From NCBI GenBank assembly GCA_937907245.1, contig CALCUM010000002.1, positions 62,001 through 126,000 on the forward strand: a stretch of DNA of 64,000 nt. Reading direction: 5' to 3'. Below are positions 1 through 8,699 of the stretch, one piece after another (the stretch's first letter is position 1; each line of letters begins with the position of its first letter). This stretch comes from an uncultured Rhodobiaceae bacterium. Lineage in GTDB: Bacteria > Pseudomonadota > Alphaproteobacteria > RS24. Under the pieces are notes generated by a model. That model was given only the letters and a program-made list of their open reading frames with translations, did not search any database and was not told where the DNA came from. A program made the translations under genes and the position numbers.

Positions 1-269
1 AGAACGAAGCTGCGGCGGAGGCAGCTAAAGAGGCAGCCACAGAGGCGACACCGCGCTCGCGCTCGGATGCCAAACGAGGGAAACTGCGCGATACCAGCGA
101 ACCTTTAAAAGTGCGCACTCCAAAAGGTAAAAGCGCATCTAAAAAACCTGGGCGCAACGAAAGCCAACAAGCCCCTAAAGGCAGAAACTTTAAAGCCTCG
201 GGCGCTAAGCCATCGGCGAAAGTGCCATCCTCTCGCAAAGGCTCTTCTGATGCGCGTGGTAGGCGGTAA
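1..269 (+). CDS. C-terminal tail of a probable 23S rRNA pseudouridine synthase (RluB-like), partial
   Basis: An open frame enters from the left edge (first full codon at base 3) and ends at TAA 267-269. The visible 88 residues are low-complexity, rich in Lys, Arg, Ser, Ala and Pro, with no catalytic domain in view. Alphaproteobacterial RluB-type pseudouridine synthases carry basic, disordered tails of this kind and are commonly encoded just upstream of rsmD, so the identity rests on context and composition. The tail overlaps the rsmD start by 20 bases in another frame, which suggests translational coupling. Another protein with a basic disordered tail cannot be excluded. Confidence 0.6.
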   Translation, partial: NEAAAEAAKEAATEATPRSRSDAKRGKLRDTSEPLKVRTPKGKSASKKPGRNESQQAPKGRNFKASGAKPSAKVPSSRKGSSDARGRR

Positions 270-798
270 TTGGCGCGGCAAACCTTTACGCGCGCCCAAG
301 GGAAACGAAACGCGCCCGACCACCGACCGCACGCGCGAAGCCTTGTTTTCCATGCTCAGCTCGCGGCTCGATTTTGATAATTTACGCGTGCTTGATTTAT
401 TCGCTGGCACTGGCGCTTTGGGGCTTGAAGCTTTATCGCGCGGCGCCAGTTTTTGTTTATTTGTAGAAACCCAAGCGCCTGCACGCGCCGCCATTCGAGA
501 TAATGTCGAGACCTGCCATGCGACAGGACACAGCAAAATTTTCCGCCGCGACGCCACCAAACTGGGTCCCTGCACAGGCGGGGGAGCCTATGACCTAGTG
601 TTCGCAGATCCCCCCTATCGTCAAGGGCTTGGAGACCAGGCGTTGGCGGCTTTGTTGCAGGGCGGCTGGTTGAGCGAGGCGGCACTGGTTATTGTTGAAG
701 AAGACAAACGAGCCAATTTTCGCGTTCCCCCAGGGTTTAACGAGTTGGAGCGACGCCTAAAAAGCGATACGGAATTAATCTTCTGCACGCCGAGTTAG
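250..798 (+). CDS. rsmD: 16S rRNA (guanine(966)-N2)-methyltransferase RsmD
   Basis: This 182-residue protein is a class I SAM-dependent methyltransferase that makes m2G966 in 16S rRNA during 30S assembly. The N-terminus has the family opening RVVGGNWRG and a TRPTTDRTREALF stretch (about 21-33). The SAM-binding motif LDLFAGTGALGLEA is at about 48-61, and the catalytic motif DPPY, typical of N-methylation of purine amino groups, is at 120-123. The length is normal for the family. The start lies inside the 3' end of the preceding pseudouridine synthase gene, so two rRNA-modification genes appear co-expressed. Confidence 0.95.
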   Translation: MRVVGGNWRGKPLRAPKGNETRPTTDRTREALFSMLSSRLDFDNLRVLDLFAGTGALGLEALSRGASFCLFVETQAPARAAIRDNVETCHATGHSKIFRRDATKLGPCTGGGAYDLVFADPPYRQGLGDQALAALLQGGWLSEAALVIVEEDKRANFRVPPGFNELERRLKSDTELIFCTPS

Positions 799-856
799 CT
801 AGGTAATTCCCCACAAATGTGCTAGCTGTTACGCAATAAAAATAAAAGCGGGACTT

Positions 857-1279
857 ATGGCATTCGATAGTCAAAACTTTATTTCAAAAATTTCCGACGC
901 TGGGATGCACCGCGAACAAGCGGTATTGCTCGCGCAAACATATGCTCACTTCATGTCGATGCAAACCCTTACGAGCGAGGAAATTACTCGCTTAGAAGAT
1001 CGGGTGCGTGCTGAGCGTGACTTATTGGAAGGCCGACTAATGGCCAACCATGCGGCTTTAGGGCTTTCTTTGCACAAAGAATTAGAGGCGCAAAGCATAA
1101 TCAACCGCACTCAAGTAGACGGTATTCAGACCCGTATGGGACAATTAGAAGCCCGCATTGAAGGTAGCTACAAAACTAATTTGGCGGCGATGAAAAGCAA
1201 CGCCAATAAGCATTCGGCTGCCAATATGATGCTGGTTCTAAGCGCCATGGCAGGGGTTTATTTTATTGGCGCCGCGTAA
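857..1279 (+). CDS. DUF1640/CCDC90-like coiled-coil protein with C-terminal membrane anchor
   Basis: This 140-residue protein begins with a short conserved-looking helix-turn segment (FISKISDAGMHREQAVLLAQ, about 8-27). A predicted coiled coil runs from about 38 to 115, and a single hydrophobic segment lies at about 122-140. This layout matches the DUF1640/CCDC90 family, whose eukaryotic members include MCUR1 of mitochondria. The bacterial function is not established. The long helix probably oligomerises on the cytoplasmic face of the membrane, but that is inference. It has its own intergenic region of 58 bases after rsmD and a weak Shine-Dalgarno (GGGAC). Confidence 0.65.
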   Translation: MAFDSQNFISKISDAGMHREQAVLLAQTYAHFMSMQTLTSEEITRLEDRVRAERDLLEGRLMANHAALGLSLHKELEAQSIINRTQVDGIQTRMGQLEARIEGSYKTNLAAMKSNANKHSAANMMLVLSAMAGVYFIGAA

Positions 1280-1287
1280 ACCGAGAG

Positions 1288-2364
1288 CTAAACAGCCCCC
1301 GCTTTTTGTGCGAATTCCCAACCCATATCCGACAGAGGTTTTACCCGGTCTGCCATAGCCGCAGCATGGGCGTTGGACGCTGTACCATCGCGCACACGCC
1401 CGACGATACCTTGCAAAATACCTGCCAAGCGGAACATATTATAGGCGATATAATAGTCCATATTCTCAATGCCATCGCGGCCCGTATGCTCGCAATAGGC
1501 GCGCGTATAGGCGTCTTTATCGGGAATATTCAGCGCGCTGAAATCGCAGCCCAAAAGCGTATTCGTGCTGCCCGCATCATTGGGCATATACCATTGCATG
1601 AGGTGATAGGTAAAATCGCCCAGTGGATGCCCCAGCGTCGATAGCTCCCAGTCGAGAACGGCCGAAACTTTTGGCTCGGTGGGGTGCAGCACCATATTGT
1701 CGAGGCGATAATCGCCATGCACAATCGATACTTCATCATCGCCCGGAATATTGCCAGGCAACCAATCGATGAGCTTGTTCATACTGTCAATCTGTTGCGT
1801 TTCGGAGAGCTGATATTGCTTCGTCCAACGCGAGATTTGGCGAGCGAAATAATCGCCTGGTTTGCCAAAGTCTTCCAAGCCGATGGCTTTGTAATCGGTG
1901 TTATGCAATTGCGCTAAAGTTTTAATTTTGGCATCGAAAATTGCATGGCGGCCTTCGCGCGGGATGTCTGGCAATTGCGGGTCCCACAAAATACGCCCCT
2001 CTACCATATCCATAATGTAAAAAATTGTGCCGGTTATGCTTTCGTCCTCGCACATGCAATAGGTGCGCGGTACGGGAAAGCCGGTGCTGCCCAGCGCCGT
2101 AATCACTTTATATTCGCGGTCGACGGCGTGCGCGGAAGGCAGCAATTTTCCGGGTGGCTTGCGACGCATGACGTATTTTTTATTTGGCGTAATCAGCTGA
2201 TAGGTCGGGTTCGATTGTCCGCCTTTGAACTGGCGCACTTCCAACGGCCCTTGAAAGCCCTCGACGTGCGCGAGCGCATATTCTTCTAGCTTGGCTTGGT
2301 CAAATTTATGCGTTTCCGCAATATCTTTCGTGCCGCCAAAGCGTTCGATGCCCTCATCTTTCAT
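1288..2364 (-). CDS. Phosphotransferase family protein (ACAD10/11 N-terminal kinase-like)
   Basis: This 358-residue protein has the aminoglycoside phosphotransferase/choline kinase-like fold. The catalytic loop HGDYRLDN is at 216-223, and the metal-binding DWE is at 238-240, followed by the LSTLGHPLGD segment. The N-lobe has FKGGQSNPTY (about 46-55) as a nucleotide-loop candidate and an invariant-like Lys near 63-69. The closest familiar group is the kinase-like domain of ACAD10/ACAD11, linked to phosphorylation of 4-hydroxy fatty acyl-CoA. The physiological substrate here is unknown. It follows purD on the same strand with a 23-base gap and may be cotranscribed. Confidence 0.8.
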   Translation of the reverse strand: MKDEGIERFGGTKDIAETHKFDQAKLEEYALAHVEGFQGPLEVRQFKGGQSNPTYQLITPNKKYVMRRKPPGKLLPSAHAVDREYKVITALGSTGFPVPRTYCMCEDESITGTIFYIMDMVEGRILWDPQLPDIPREGRHAIFDAKIKTLAQLHNTDYKAIGLEDFGKPGDYFARQISRWTKQYQLSETQQIDSMNKLIDWLPGNIPGDDEVSIVHGDYRLDNMVLHPTEPKVSAVLDWELSTLGHPLGDFTYHLMQWYMPNDAGSTNTLLGCDFSALNIPDKDAYTRAYCEHTGRDGIENMDYYIAYNMFRLAGILQGIVGRVRDGTASNAHAAAMADRVKPLSDMGWEFAQKAGAV

Positions 2365-2387
2365 CTGCTGATCTCCCTCGTCAGTTT

Positions 2388-3698
2388 TTAATCGGCTTCG
2401 CGCGCAATCTCTTTATGTCCGATATCGCGACGACAAAAACCTTCCGGCCATTCAATTGTATCGACGCCAGCATAAGCATTTGCCTGCGCTTGTGCCACTG
2501 TTTTGCCACGCGCGGTTACATTTAATACACGCCCGCCAATGGCGCGAACCGTGCCATCGGCATCGCGCGCCGTGCCGGCATGAAACACGGTGGCCGCGTC
2601 TACTTTATCAAGCCCGCCAATGGCGCTACCTTTCTCATAGGCGCCTGGATAGCCATTGGCCGCCATGACGACGCACATAGCCATATCTTGGTGCCACTCG
2701 AGCGTCAGACCTGCTAGCGACGTGCTACCGTCGAGGCTGGCACACGCTTCTAGAGCGGGCACAATATCGCTGGCCAAACGCATCATCAGCACTTGGCATT
2801 CAGGGTCGCCAAAGCGGGCGTTATATTCCACGAGTTTGGGCCCTTCAGGCGTCAGCATAAGGCCCGCGTATAAAACGCCCCGATAGGGGGTGCCGCGTTT
2901 GGCCATGGCTTGCAAAGTGGGGTGAATGACTTGGCGCATCGAAATATCAATGAGCTCTTGGGTCATAATCGAGGCCGGAGAATAAGCGCCCATGCCGCCC
3001 GTATTGGGGCCCGTGTCGCCATCGCCCACGCGCTTATGGTCTTGCGCGGTGGCCAAAGGCAAAGCGTTCTCACCATCACAAAGCACGAAGAAACTGGCTT
3101 CTTCGCCGGTCATAAATTCTTCGATGACCAATTCAGCCCCAGCTTCCCCAAAAGCGCCGTCGAAAATATCGGCCACGCCATCGCGCGCTTGTTGCATTGT
3201 CTCGGCGATAATCACCCCTTTGCCGGCGGCCAGCCCGTCGGCTTTCACCACGATGGGCGCGTTTTGCGTCTCCAGATAGGCCAAAGCGTCTTTTGCATTG
3301 GTAAAACGGCCATAGGCGGCGGTGGGAATATTGGCCTCGGCGCAAAGGTCTTTGGTGTAGCCTTTCGAGCCTTCCAATTGGGCGGCCTCAAAGCCGGGGC
3401 CGAAGGCGGGAATATTGGCTGCGGCCAAATCATCGGCAAGCCCTGCCACCAAGGGAGCTTCGGGGCCGATGACCACAAGGTGAATGTTTTTATCCTGGCA
3501 GAATTGAATGACGGCCGCGTGGTCTGCCATATCGAGGCTCACATTATGGGCGACACTCTCGGTGCCACCATTTCCAGGCGCACAATATAAAGCGTCGAGC
3601 AGCGGGCTTTGCGCAATTTTCCAGCACAGGGCGTGCTCACGTCCGCCGGAGCCTAAAACCAAAATATTGCGTTTCGGGGAGCTATTTATATCGGTCAT
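2388..3698 (-). CDS. purD: Phosphoribosylamine--glycine ligase PurD
   Basis: This 436-residue ATP-grasp enzyme catalyses the second step of de novo purine synthesis: phosphoribosylamine plus glycine plus ATP gives GAR. The N-terminal signature [14 protein letters not shown] is at about 14-27. The central ATP-grasp segment includes [13 protein letters not shown], and the [11 protein letters not shown] and [10 protein letters not shown] motifs follow. Length and motif order are as expected for a monofunctional PurD. It diverges from xseA across a 139-base intergenic region that must hold both promoters. I could not pick a convincing -35/-10 pair there. Confidence 0.96.
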   Translation of the reverse strand: MTDINSSPKRNILVLGSGGREHALCWKIAQSPLLDALYCAPGNGGTESVAHNVSLDMADHAAVIQFCQDKNIHLVVIGPEAPLVAGLADDLAAANIPAFGPGFEAAQLEGSKGYTKDLCAEANIPTAAYGRFTNAKDALAYLETQNAPIVVKADGLAAGKGVIIAETMQQARDGVADIFDGAFGEAGAELVIEEFMTGEEASFFVLCDGENALPLATAQDHKRVGDGDTGPNTGGMGAYSPASIMTQELIDISMRQVIHPTLQAMAKRGTPYRGVLYAGLMLTPEGPKLVEYNARFGDPECQVLMMRLASDIVPALEACASLDGSTSLAGLTLEWHQDMAMCVVMAANGYPGAYEKGSAIGGLDKVDAATVFHAGTARDADGTVRAIGGRVLNVTARGKTVAQAQANAYAGVDTIEWPEGFCRRDIGHKEIAREAD

Positions 3699-3837
3699 CT
3701 TTGTCTCTTATCGCGAAGCATGTCATGCTTGGGTTTCAACGGCGGGGAATCGCCAAAAGTGATTTGTCTTATCATAAAGAGCCGATAAGTTAAAACGACA
3801 TGAGCCAGCCTTTCACTCGGCTCAACATAGGAAGAAG

Positions 3838-5271
3838 ATGAGCGCGTCAGGCGACAACCTTATAGAGCTAAGTGTCTCGGAACTTTCGGGGCAGATAAAG
3901 CGTCTGGTCGAAGATAGTTTCGGCCATGTGCGCGTGCGCGGCGAATTGGGCCGCGTGTCGCGCCCCGCCTCGGGCCATGTTTATTTTGATGTGAAAGACG
4001 AAAAGGCAGTTTTGGCTGGCGTTATGTGGAAGGGCACGGCGCAAAAGCTAACCCTGCAACCCGAGCAAGGGCTTGAGGTTATTATGACCGGCAAGCTAAC
4101 AACTTTTCCCGGGCAATCGCGCTACCAATTGGTTGTCGAGAGCATGGAGCCGGCTGGCGAGGGCGCGTTAATGGCGCTGCTGGAAGCGCGAAAAAAACAA
4201 TTGGCGGCCGAGGGGCTGTTTGACGAGGCACGCAAAAAACCGCTGCCCTTTTTGCCTGAAACCATTGGCGTGATTACCAGCCCTAGCGGCGCGGTCATCC
4301 GTGATATTTTGCATCGTTTGAGCGATCGGTTTCCGCGCCATGTTTTGGTCTGGCCGGTGCGCGTGCAAGGCGAGACTTGCGCCGAGGAAGTAGCCAAAGC
4401 CATTGCAGGCTTTAATGCTTTGCCCGCAGGCGGCGAGATTGCGCGCCCTGATGTGCTTATTGTGGCGCGCGGTGGCGGCAGTTTGGAAGACCTTTGGGGC
4501 TTCAATGAAGAAGTGGTTATTCGCGCAGCCGCTCAATCTGATATTCCGCTCATCTCGGCAGTGGGTCATGAGACCGATACGACGCTGCTCGATTATGCCG
4601 CCGACAGACGTGCCCCTACGCCAACCGCAGCGGCTGAAATGGCCGTGCCAGTGCGCGCGGATTTGAGCGTTCAAACGCAAGACTTGGGCCTGCGGTTACA
4701 ACGTGCGCAAGCCCGCGAGTTGGAACGCCAGAAGGCGCATCTTGTGGGTTTGGCGCGCGGGCTGCCCAAGCTCGAAGACATTCTGGCCTTGCCGGCCCAA
4801 CGCCTCGACACTCTGGCACAGCGCCTTGGCGGGGCTTTGCAAAGCAATATTAACGCTCATAACGCGCGGTTTAGCCAAAGCGCCGCCCGCCTAACCCCCA
4901 TGGCATTGCAAGTGCGTTTGCGCCATGTGGGCGAGCGTGTGGCGGGCTTGTTCCAACGCGCGCAAGTGCAAACGCGTGGCGCGCTGGAACGCCAAACCGC
5001 AAGGGTGCAATCGGCGGCGCGCCAATTGCGAGTGTTGAGCCATGAAAGTATTTTGGAGCGCGGCTTCGCCTTGGTGTTGAACGAACATGGCAAACCCGTA
5101 CGCCAAGCTAGCCAAGCCCCCGATGCCAGCCTGTTGGACATTCGGCTAGCGGGAGACCAAAGCCTGACTGCGCGGGTAGAGGGCGGCGCGCGCCCCGCCG
5201 CCAAACCAAGCCCGCGCAAAAAACCAGCTCCGAAAAAGCCTAGCGATGGAAGCCAAGGCCAATTAATATAA
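3838..5271 (+). CDS. xseA: Exodeoxyribonuclease VII large subunit
   Basis: This 477-residue catalytic subunit of exonuclease VII degrades single-stranded DNA from both ends together with the small subunit XseB, which is not in this window. An N-terminal OB-fold region (about 8-105) is followed by the catalytic core, which contains VIARGGGSLEDLWGFNEE and a GHETDTTLLDYAADRRAPTP region at about 244-263. A long helical region follows. The C-terminal 30 residues are Lys/Pro-rich. The start ATG follows a GGAAGAAG Shine-Dalgarno directly. The DUF2093 gene starts 16 bases after the stop, an arrangement common in this bacterial class. Confidence 0.95.
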   Translation: MSASGDNLIELSVSELSGQIKRLVEDSFGHVRVRGELGRVSRPASGHVYFDVKDEKAVLAGVMWKGTAQKLTLQPEQGLEVIMTGKLTTFPGQSRYQLVVESMEPAGEGALMALLEARKKQLAAEGLFDEARKKPLPFLPETIGVITSPSGAVIRDILHRLSDRFPRHVLVWPVRVQGETCAEEVAKAIAGFNALPAGGEIARPDVLIVARGGGSLEDLWGFNEEVVIRAAAQSDIPLISAVGHETDTTLLDYAADRRAPTPTAAAEMAVPVRADLSVQTQDLGLRLQRAQARELERQKAHLVGLARGLPKLEDILALPAQRLDTLAQRLGGALQSNINAHNARFSQSAARLTPMALQVRLRHVGERVAGLFQRAQVQTRGALERQTARVQSAARQLRVLSHESILERGFALVLNEHGKPVRQASQAPDASLLDIRLAGDQSLTARVEGGARPAAKPSPRKKPAPKKPSDGSQGQLI

Positions 5272-5287
5272 GGCAGAGGAAAATAAT

Positions 5288-5488
5288 ATGACCGGTGGAG
5301 AAGCCAAAATTAAATATCTCGATGGAGATTTCGACGTGCTGATGCCAGGCGCATTTGTTAGCTGCGCCGTGACTGGAAAAGCCATCGCGCTAGAAGATTT
5401 GCGCTATTGGAGCGTCGATCGGCAAGAGCCTTATTTCGATGCCGAAGTATCGATGCAAGCCGAGTTGGCGCAAAATCAAAATGCTTAA
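5288..5488 (+). CDS. DUF2093 domain protein
   Basis: This 66-residue small protein matches the DUF2093 family, which is confined to alphaproteobacteria as far as I know. The recognisable core is KIKYLDGDFDVLMPGAFVSC and then GKAIALEDLRYWSV, with aromatic and acidic residues near the C-terminus. The function is unknown. Its gene sits between xseA and an M23-type secreted protein, and its stop codon overlaps the next gene's ATG by 8 bases, so translation is likely coupled. A Shine-Dalgarno-like AGAGGA lies upstream. Confidence 0.85.
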   Translation: MTGGEAKIKYLDGDFDVLMPGAFVSCAVTGKAIALEDLRYWSVDRQEPYFDAEVSMQAELAQNQNA

Positions 5489-6347
5489 GGTGGTCTCTCT
5501 TGCCGCTTTCGGCATTGCGATGTTTTCTTACGCACAAGCGGCAGATATATCGTCTGACTTTGTTAAAAGCCAGAGCGGAAAATTCAGCCAAGGTGGCATG
5601 GTGGTGTTGCAACTCACCAAGGGAACAAAAGTAAGCCTCAATGGAGAAGCTTTGCCAGTGGTGGATAATTACACCGTCCTGGGCTTTGGCCGCGATGCAA
5701 AATTGGCCCAAAACATTCGTTTCACCCGCGGACAAAAATCGGCGCAAGTGCCGATCACATTAACCAAGCGCAGTTATAATATTCAGCGTATCGATGGCTT
5801 GCCGCCCACTATGGTAACGCCGCCCGAAGCGGCCTTGGCGCGCATCCTCGCGCAAGGCAAATTAAAACGCGCTGCCCGCGCCGGCCTGCGCCGCGAGGCA
5901 GATTTTTCGCACCCCTTTAGCTGGCCTGTGAAAGGGCGTATCAGCGGTGTTTATGGTAGCCAACGGTTTTACAATGGCGAGGCACGACGGCCGCATTTCG
6001 GCATTGATATCGCGGCGCCGCGCGGCACCAAAGTGGTGGCGCCTGCCCCTGGCCAAGTAACCTTGGCTGAGCCCGATATGTATTTTGAAGGCGGGTTGGT
6101 ATTTATCGACCATGGGCTCAAAGTGACCTCAGCCTTTATGCATTTGGATAGTTTAAACGTCGAGGTTGGCGATGTGGTGGCGGCTGGCGATGTCATTGCC
6201 ACCGTCGGCTCGACAGGACGCTCTACGGGCCCGCATTTGGATTGGCGTATGTTTTGGGGCGGTGCACGCCTAGACCCCGCTTTGGTGGCGGCTGGCTCGC
6301 CTAGCCCGCCTAGCCCGCCTAGCCCGCCAAACCCGCCAAGGCCCTAG
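5481..6347 (+). CDS. Secreted M23-type (LytM fold) protein with altered HxH motif
   Basis: The 288-residue product begins with a signal peptide (MLKVVSLAAFGIAMFSYAQA); an upstream ATG at 5439 would put charged residues in front of it, so 5481 is preferred. The C-terminal half carries the LytM fold: HFGIDIAAPRG contains the HxxxD metal motif. The later motif reads GPHLDW, where peptidases usually have GPHLHW, so one Zn ligand is Asp instead of His. This HLD form occurs in an alphaproteobacterial subgroup; activity is uncertain. A Ser-Pro-Pro repeat tail ends the protein. Its stop overlaps the opposed lpxK stop by 3-4 bases. Confidence 0.85.
   Translation: MLKVVSLAAFGIAMFSYAQAADISSDFVKSQSGKFSQGGMVVLQLTKGTKVSLNGEALPVVDNYTVLGFGRDAKLAQNIRFTRGQKSAQVPITLTKRSYNIQRIDGLPPTMVTPPEAALARILAQGKLKRAARAGLRREADFSHPFSWPVKGRISGVYGSQRFYNGEARRPHFGIDIAAPRGTKVVAPAPGQVTLAEPDMYFEGGLVFIDHGLKVTSAFMHLDSLNVEVGDVVAAGDVIATVGSTGRSTGPHLDWRMFWGGARLDPALVAAGSPSPPSPPSPPNPPRP
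6298..6340 (+). repeat. 9-bp tandem repeat encoding a Ser-Pro-Pro tail
   Basis: About four imperfect copies of a 9-bp unit (GCCTAGCCC register) lie at the very 3' end of the M23 gene and encode repeated SPP/NPP. Copy-number changes here would keep the reading frame, altering only tail length. Confidence 0.75.
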
Positions 6348-7375
6348 TAAGATTTATAAAGCTGGCTGGCTTGTTTTTGCTCAAGCGCCGTATCAATGGC
6401 TTCCCGCAAGGCTTCGCCCTCTGGAATATGCAGGGCGATAGGCAGGGAGCTGGCGGCTTTGGCCAAATGCGCGAGCGCCGTGCCTTTTGCACTACCTTGT
6501 AAGCGTGCCATGTCTTTTTGCGTGGTGATTAATTTTAAATCCGAAGCCAATAAGCGTTCGGCCTCCGCCTCGGTAAAGGCATGATGGTCGCCAAAGCTCG
6601 AGACTTGCGCCACGTCATAGCCATGTTCCCGCAGGCTGGCGATAAATTTTTCTGGCTTTGCGATACCGCAAAACGCGTGGACGCGGGCGTTAGATTTTTT
6701 GGGCTTGGCGCTCTGTGGTTTTATCTCGCCCCTAAATACCGGCTTGCCCATGGCCTTCACAGATTTCATCAAAGGCTCGAGACTGCTATGGCTGGGCTCA
6801 CCGATAACCAGCAGTGCATCCAGTTTTTTGAGCGCAATTGACAGCGGTTGGCGCAAAGGCCCTGCGGGAAGCAGGCGTCCGTTACCAATGCCTGTGGCGC
6901 CATCAATAACAATTAAATTGAAATGATGCGTCATCGACGGATTTTGAAATCCATCATCTTTCACCATAACGGTGTGGCCATCTTGCGCCGCTAATCTCAG
7001 GCTTTGGTGGCGGTCGGCACAAATATAGACGGCGCAAGTATCGGCCAACATCAGGGGCTCATCGCCCACTTGCGCGGCGCTATGTTGGGTTGGCTCGACG
7101 CGCAAGGGCCCTTTGAGGCTACCGCCAAAGCCGCGCGATAAAACGGCAGGGCGCCTATTCTCTTGCGTCAGCCACTTGGTTAACCACTGCACGGTTGGCG
7201 TTTTGCCAGCCCCGCCTGCGGTTAAATTACCAACGCAAATAACCGGTTTGCCTGGGTGTTGCGCATGAGTAAACCGGCGGTTGAGCGCCTCTAGGCCTGC
7301 GTATAAATAGCTTGCTGGCAAAATCGCCAGGGAGACCGGATGGGTCTTTGATTGCCAAAAGCGCGGCTCAGCCAT
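6344..7375 (-). CDS. lpxK: Tetraacyldisaccharide 4'-kinase LpxK
   Basis: This 343-residue kinase phosphorylates the 4' position of the lipid A disaccharide at the inner membrane's cytoplasmic face. The P-loop GGAGKTPT lies at about 54-61, preceded by the VGNLTAGG strand, and the family motif KDDGFQNPS follows near 140. The N-terminal hydrophobic segment (VSLAILPASYLYAGLEAL) fits membrane association. It is last in a three-gene minus-strand run, MsbA-like then waaA then lpxK. Its start overlaps the waaA stop by 8 bases, so the lipid A core genes are likely one operon. Confidence 0.95.
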   Translation of the reverse strand: MAEPRFWQSKTHPVSLAILPASYLYAGLEALNRRFTHAQHPGKPVICVGNLTAGGAGKTPTVQWLTKWLTQENRRPAVLSRGFGGSLKGPLRVEPTQHSAAQVGDEPLMLADTCAVYICADRHQSLRLAAQDGHTVMVKDDGFQNPSMTHHFNLIVIDGATGIGNGRLLPAGPLRQPLSIALKKLDALLVIGEPSHSSLEPLMKSVKAMGKPVFRGEIKPQSAKPKKSNARVHAFCGIAKPEKFIASLREHGYDVAQVSSFGDHHAFTEAEAERLLASDLKLITTQKDMARLQGSAKGTALAHLAKAASSLPIALHIPEGEALREAIDTALEQKQASQLYKSY

Positions 7376-8699
7376 CGTGTGCCTCTTGCATTATGGGGCT
7401 CGGCGGCGGGGTGTCAGCTGTCGTCAAATAAGGGGCCAGCAAGTTGATAACGCGGGCGCGCGTGCCGGTCATTTCGTGGGCGTAAGCCAGCGCGGCCTCG
7501 GACATTTGCTCCACCGTGGCGGGGTTTTGTAACAAGGCTTTAACTTGTGCTGCCAAGGTTGGTGTATCGGCAATCGAGGCGACGGCTTGGGCGGCCTCTA
7601 GGGCGTCGAACATTTCTTGGAAGTTTTCAATATGCGGTCCGTGCAAGATAGCGCACTTCAGGCGAGCCGCCTCAATGGGGTTCTGTCCGCCGTGCGGAAT
7701 AAGCGTACCGCCGATAAGAACGATATTGCTGAGCCGATAAAACAGACCCAATTCGCCCAAAGTATCGAGCAGATAAATATCTGTATCGGCATCGGGCGCC
7801 TCGTCTTGGCTGCGTTGCGCCACCTTATGGCCTGCAGCGCGCAATTGTTTGGCCAGCGCTTCGCCTCTGTCTGGGTGGCGCGGCGCAATGAGGGTTAGCA
7901 CATTCGGGAGGCTGGCTTTTATCATCCGATGCGCTTCCCCGAGGCTCCTTTCTTCGTTCGCATGGGTGCTGGCGCCAAACCAAATGGGGCGGTTCGCGAA
8001 TGTCGATTGCAGCGCGGATAGCTCGCCATCATCGGCGCCAAGGGCCGGGGCATCGAGTTTCAAATTACCAGGGTTCTTCACATGTTTGAGGCCAAGCCCC
8101 TGCAGCCGACTTGCGGTTGTGGCGTCTTGCGCCATCAGCAAAGAAAACGAGCCTAGCAAGCGCCGTGCCGTGCCGGATAGTTTTTTCCAGCGAGAAAAAC
8201 TGCGCGCCGATAAGCGCCCGTTTACCATAACCAGGGGAATGTCGCGTTTCGCGCAGGCCAAAACCAAGTTCGGCCATATTTCGCTTTCCACCCAAAGGGC
8301 TGCGTTTGGCTGCCAGTGATCTAGAAAGGACGAGACATAAGGCCCCCGGTCTAAAGGCGCGAATTGATGCTTCAGGCGCGGGCGCAAATCAGGGTGCGCG
8401 GTTTGAAATTTGGCCACCAATCGCGCCGAGGTGCGAGTGCCGGTGGTTAGCAAAATCGATTGCGCGGGGCGGCTGGCCAGAATGTCTTCCAACAGCGGCA
8501 AGACCGATAGGGTCTCGCCCACGCTGGCGGCATGAACCCATATCATATGCCCTTGCGGACGTTTTAAAGAGGCGCGGCCGAGGCGTTCGCGCAGCCGCGC
8601 TTTATCTTCGCGGCCCTTGGCCGCACGGCGCGCGAGACTGAGGCGCAAGAACGGCGCGCTTAAAAATACTATAAATTGATAAAGCCGCAGGGCGGCCAT
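7368..8699 (-). CDS. waaA: 3-deoxy-D-manno-octulosonic acid (Kdo) transferase
   Basis: This 443-residue GT-B glycosyltransferase adds Kdo to lipid IVA. Its N-terminus has a hydrophobic anchor (about 3-20). IWVHAASVGETLSVLPLL lies near 53-70 and TTGTRTSARL near 86-95. The C-terminal domain has the GGTLIPHGGQNPIEAA nucleotide-sugar-binding motif near 335-350. Length and order match WaaA/KdtA. It lies between the MsbA-like transporter gene (1-base overlap) and lpxK (8-base overlap). Whether it adds one or more Kdo units cannot be read from sequence. Confidence 0.94.
   Translation of the reverse strand: MAALRLYQFIVFLSAPFLRLSLARRAAKGREDKARLRERLGRASLKRPQGHMIWVHAASVGETLSVLPLLEDILASRPAQSILLTTGTRTSARLVAKFQTAHPDLRPRLKHQFAPLDRGPYVSSFLDHWQPNAALWVESEIWPNLVLACAKRDIPLVMVNGRLSARSFSRWKKLSGTARRLLGSFSLLMAQDATTASRLQGLGLKHVKNPGNLKLDAPALGADDGELSALQSTFANRPIWFGASTHANEERSLGEAHRMIKASLPNVLTLIAPRHPDRGEALAKQLRAAGHKVAQRSQDEAPDADTDIYLLDTLGELGLFYRLSNIVLIGGTLIPHGGQNPIEAARLKCAILHGPHIENFQEMFDALEAAQAVASIADTPTLAAQVKALLQNPATVEQMSEAALAYAHEMTGTRARVINLLAPYLTTADTPPPSPIMQEAHDG

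Noticed and set aside
797-827. Stem AGCTAG/CTAGCT with an inner CAC/GTG pair after rsmD
   Set aside because: It has no T run and a small stem, so it is not a convincing terminator.
2910-3590. Plus-strand open frame of 226 codons opposite purD
   Set aside because: The opposite strand carries a complete, motif-rich PurD; the frame has no recognisable domain or good ribosome site.
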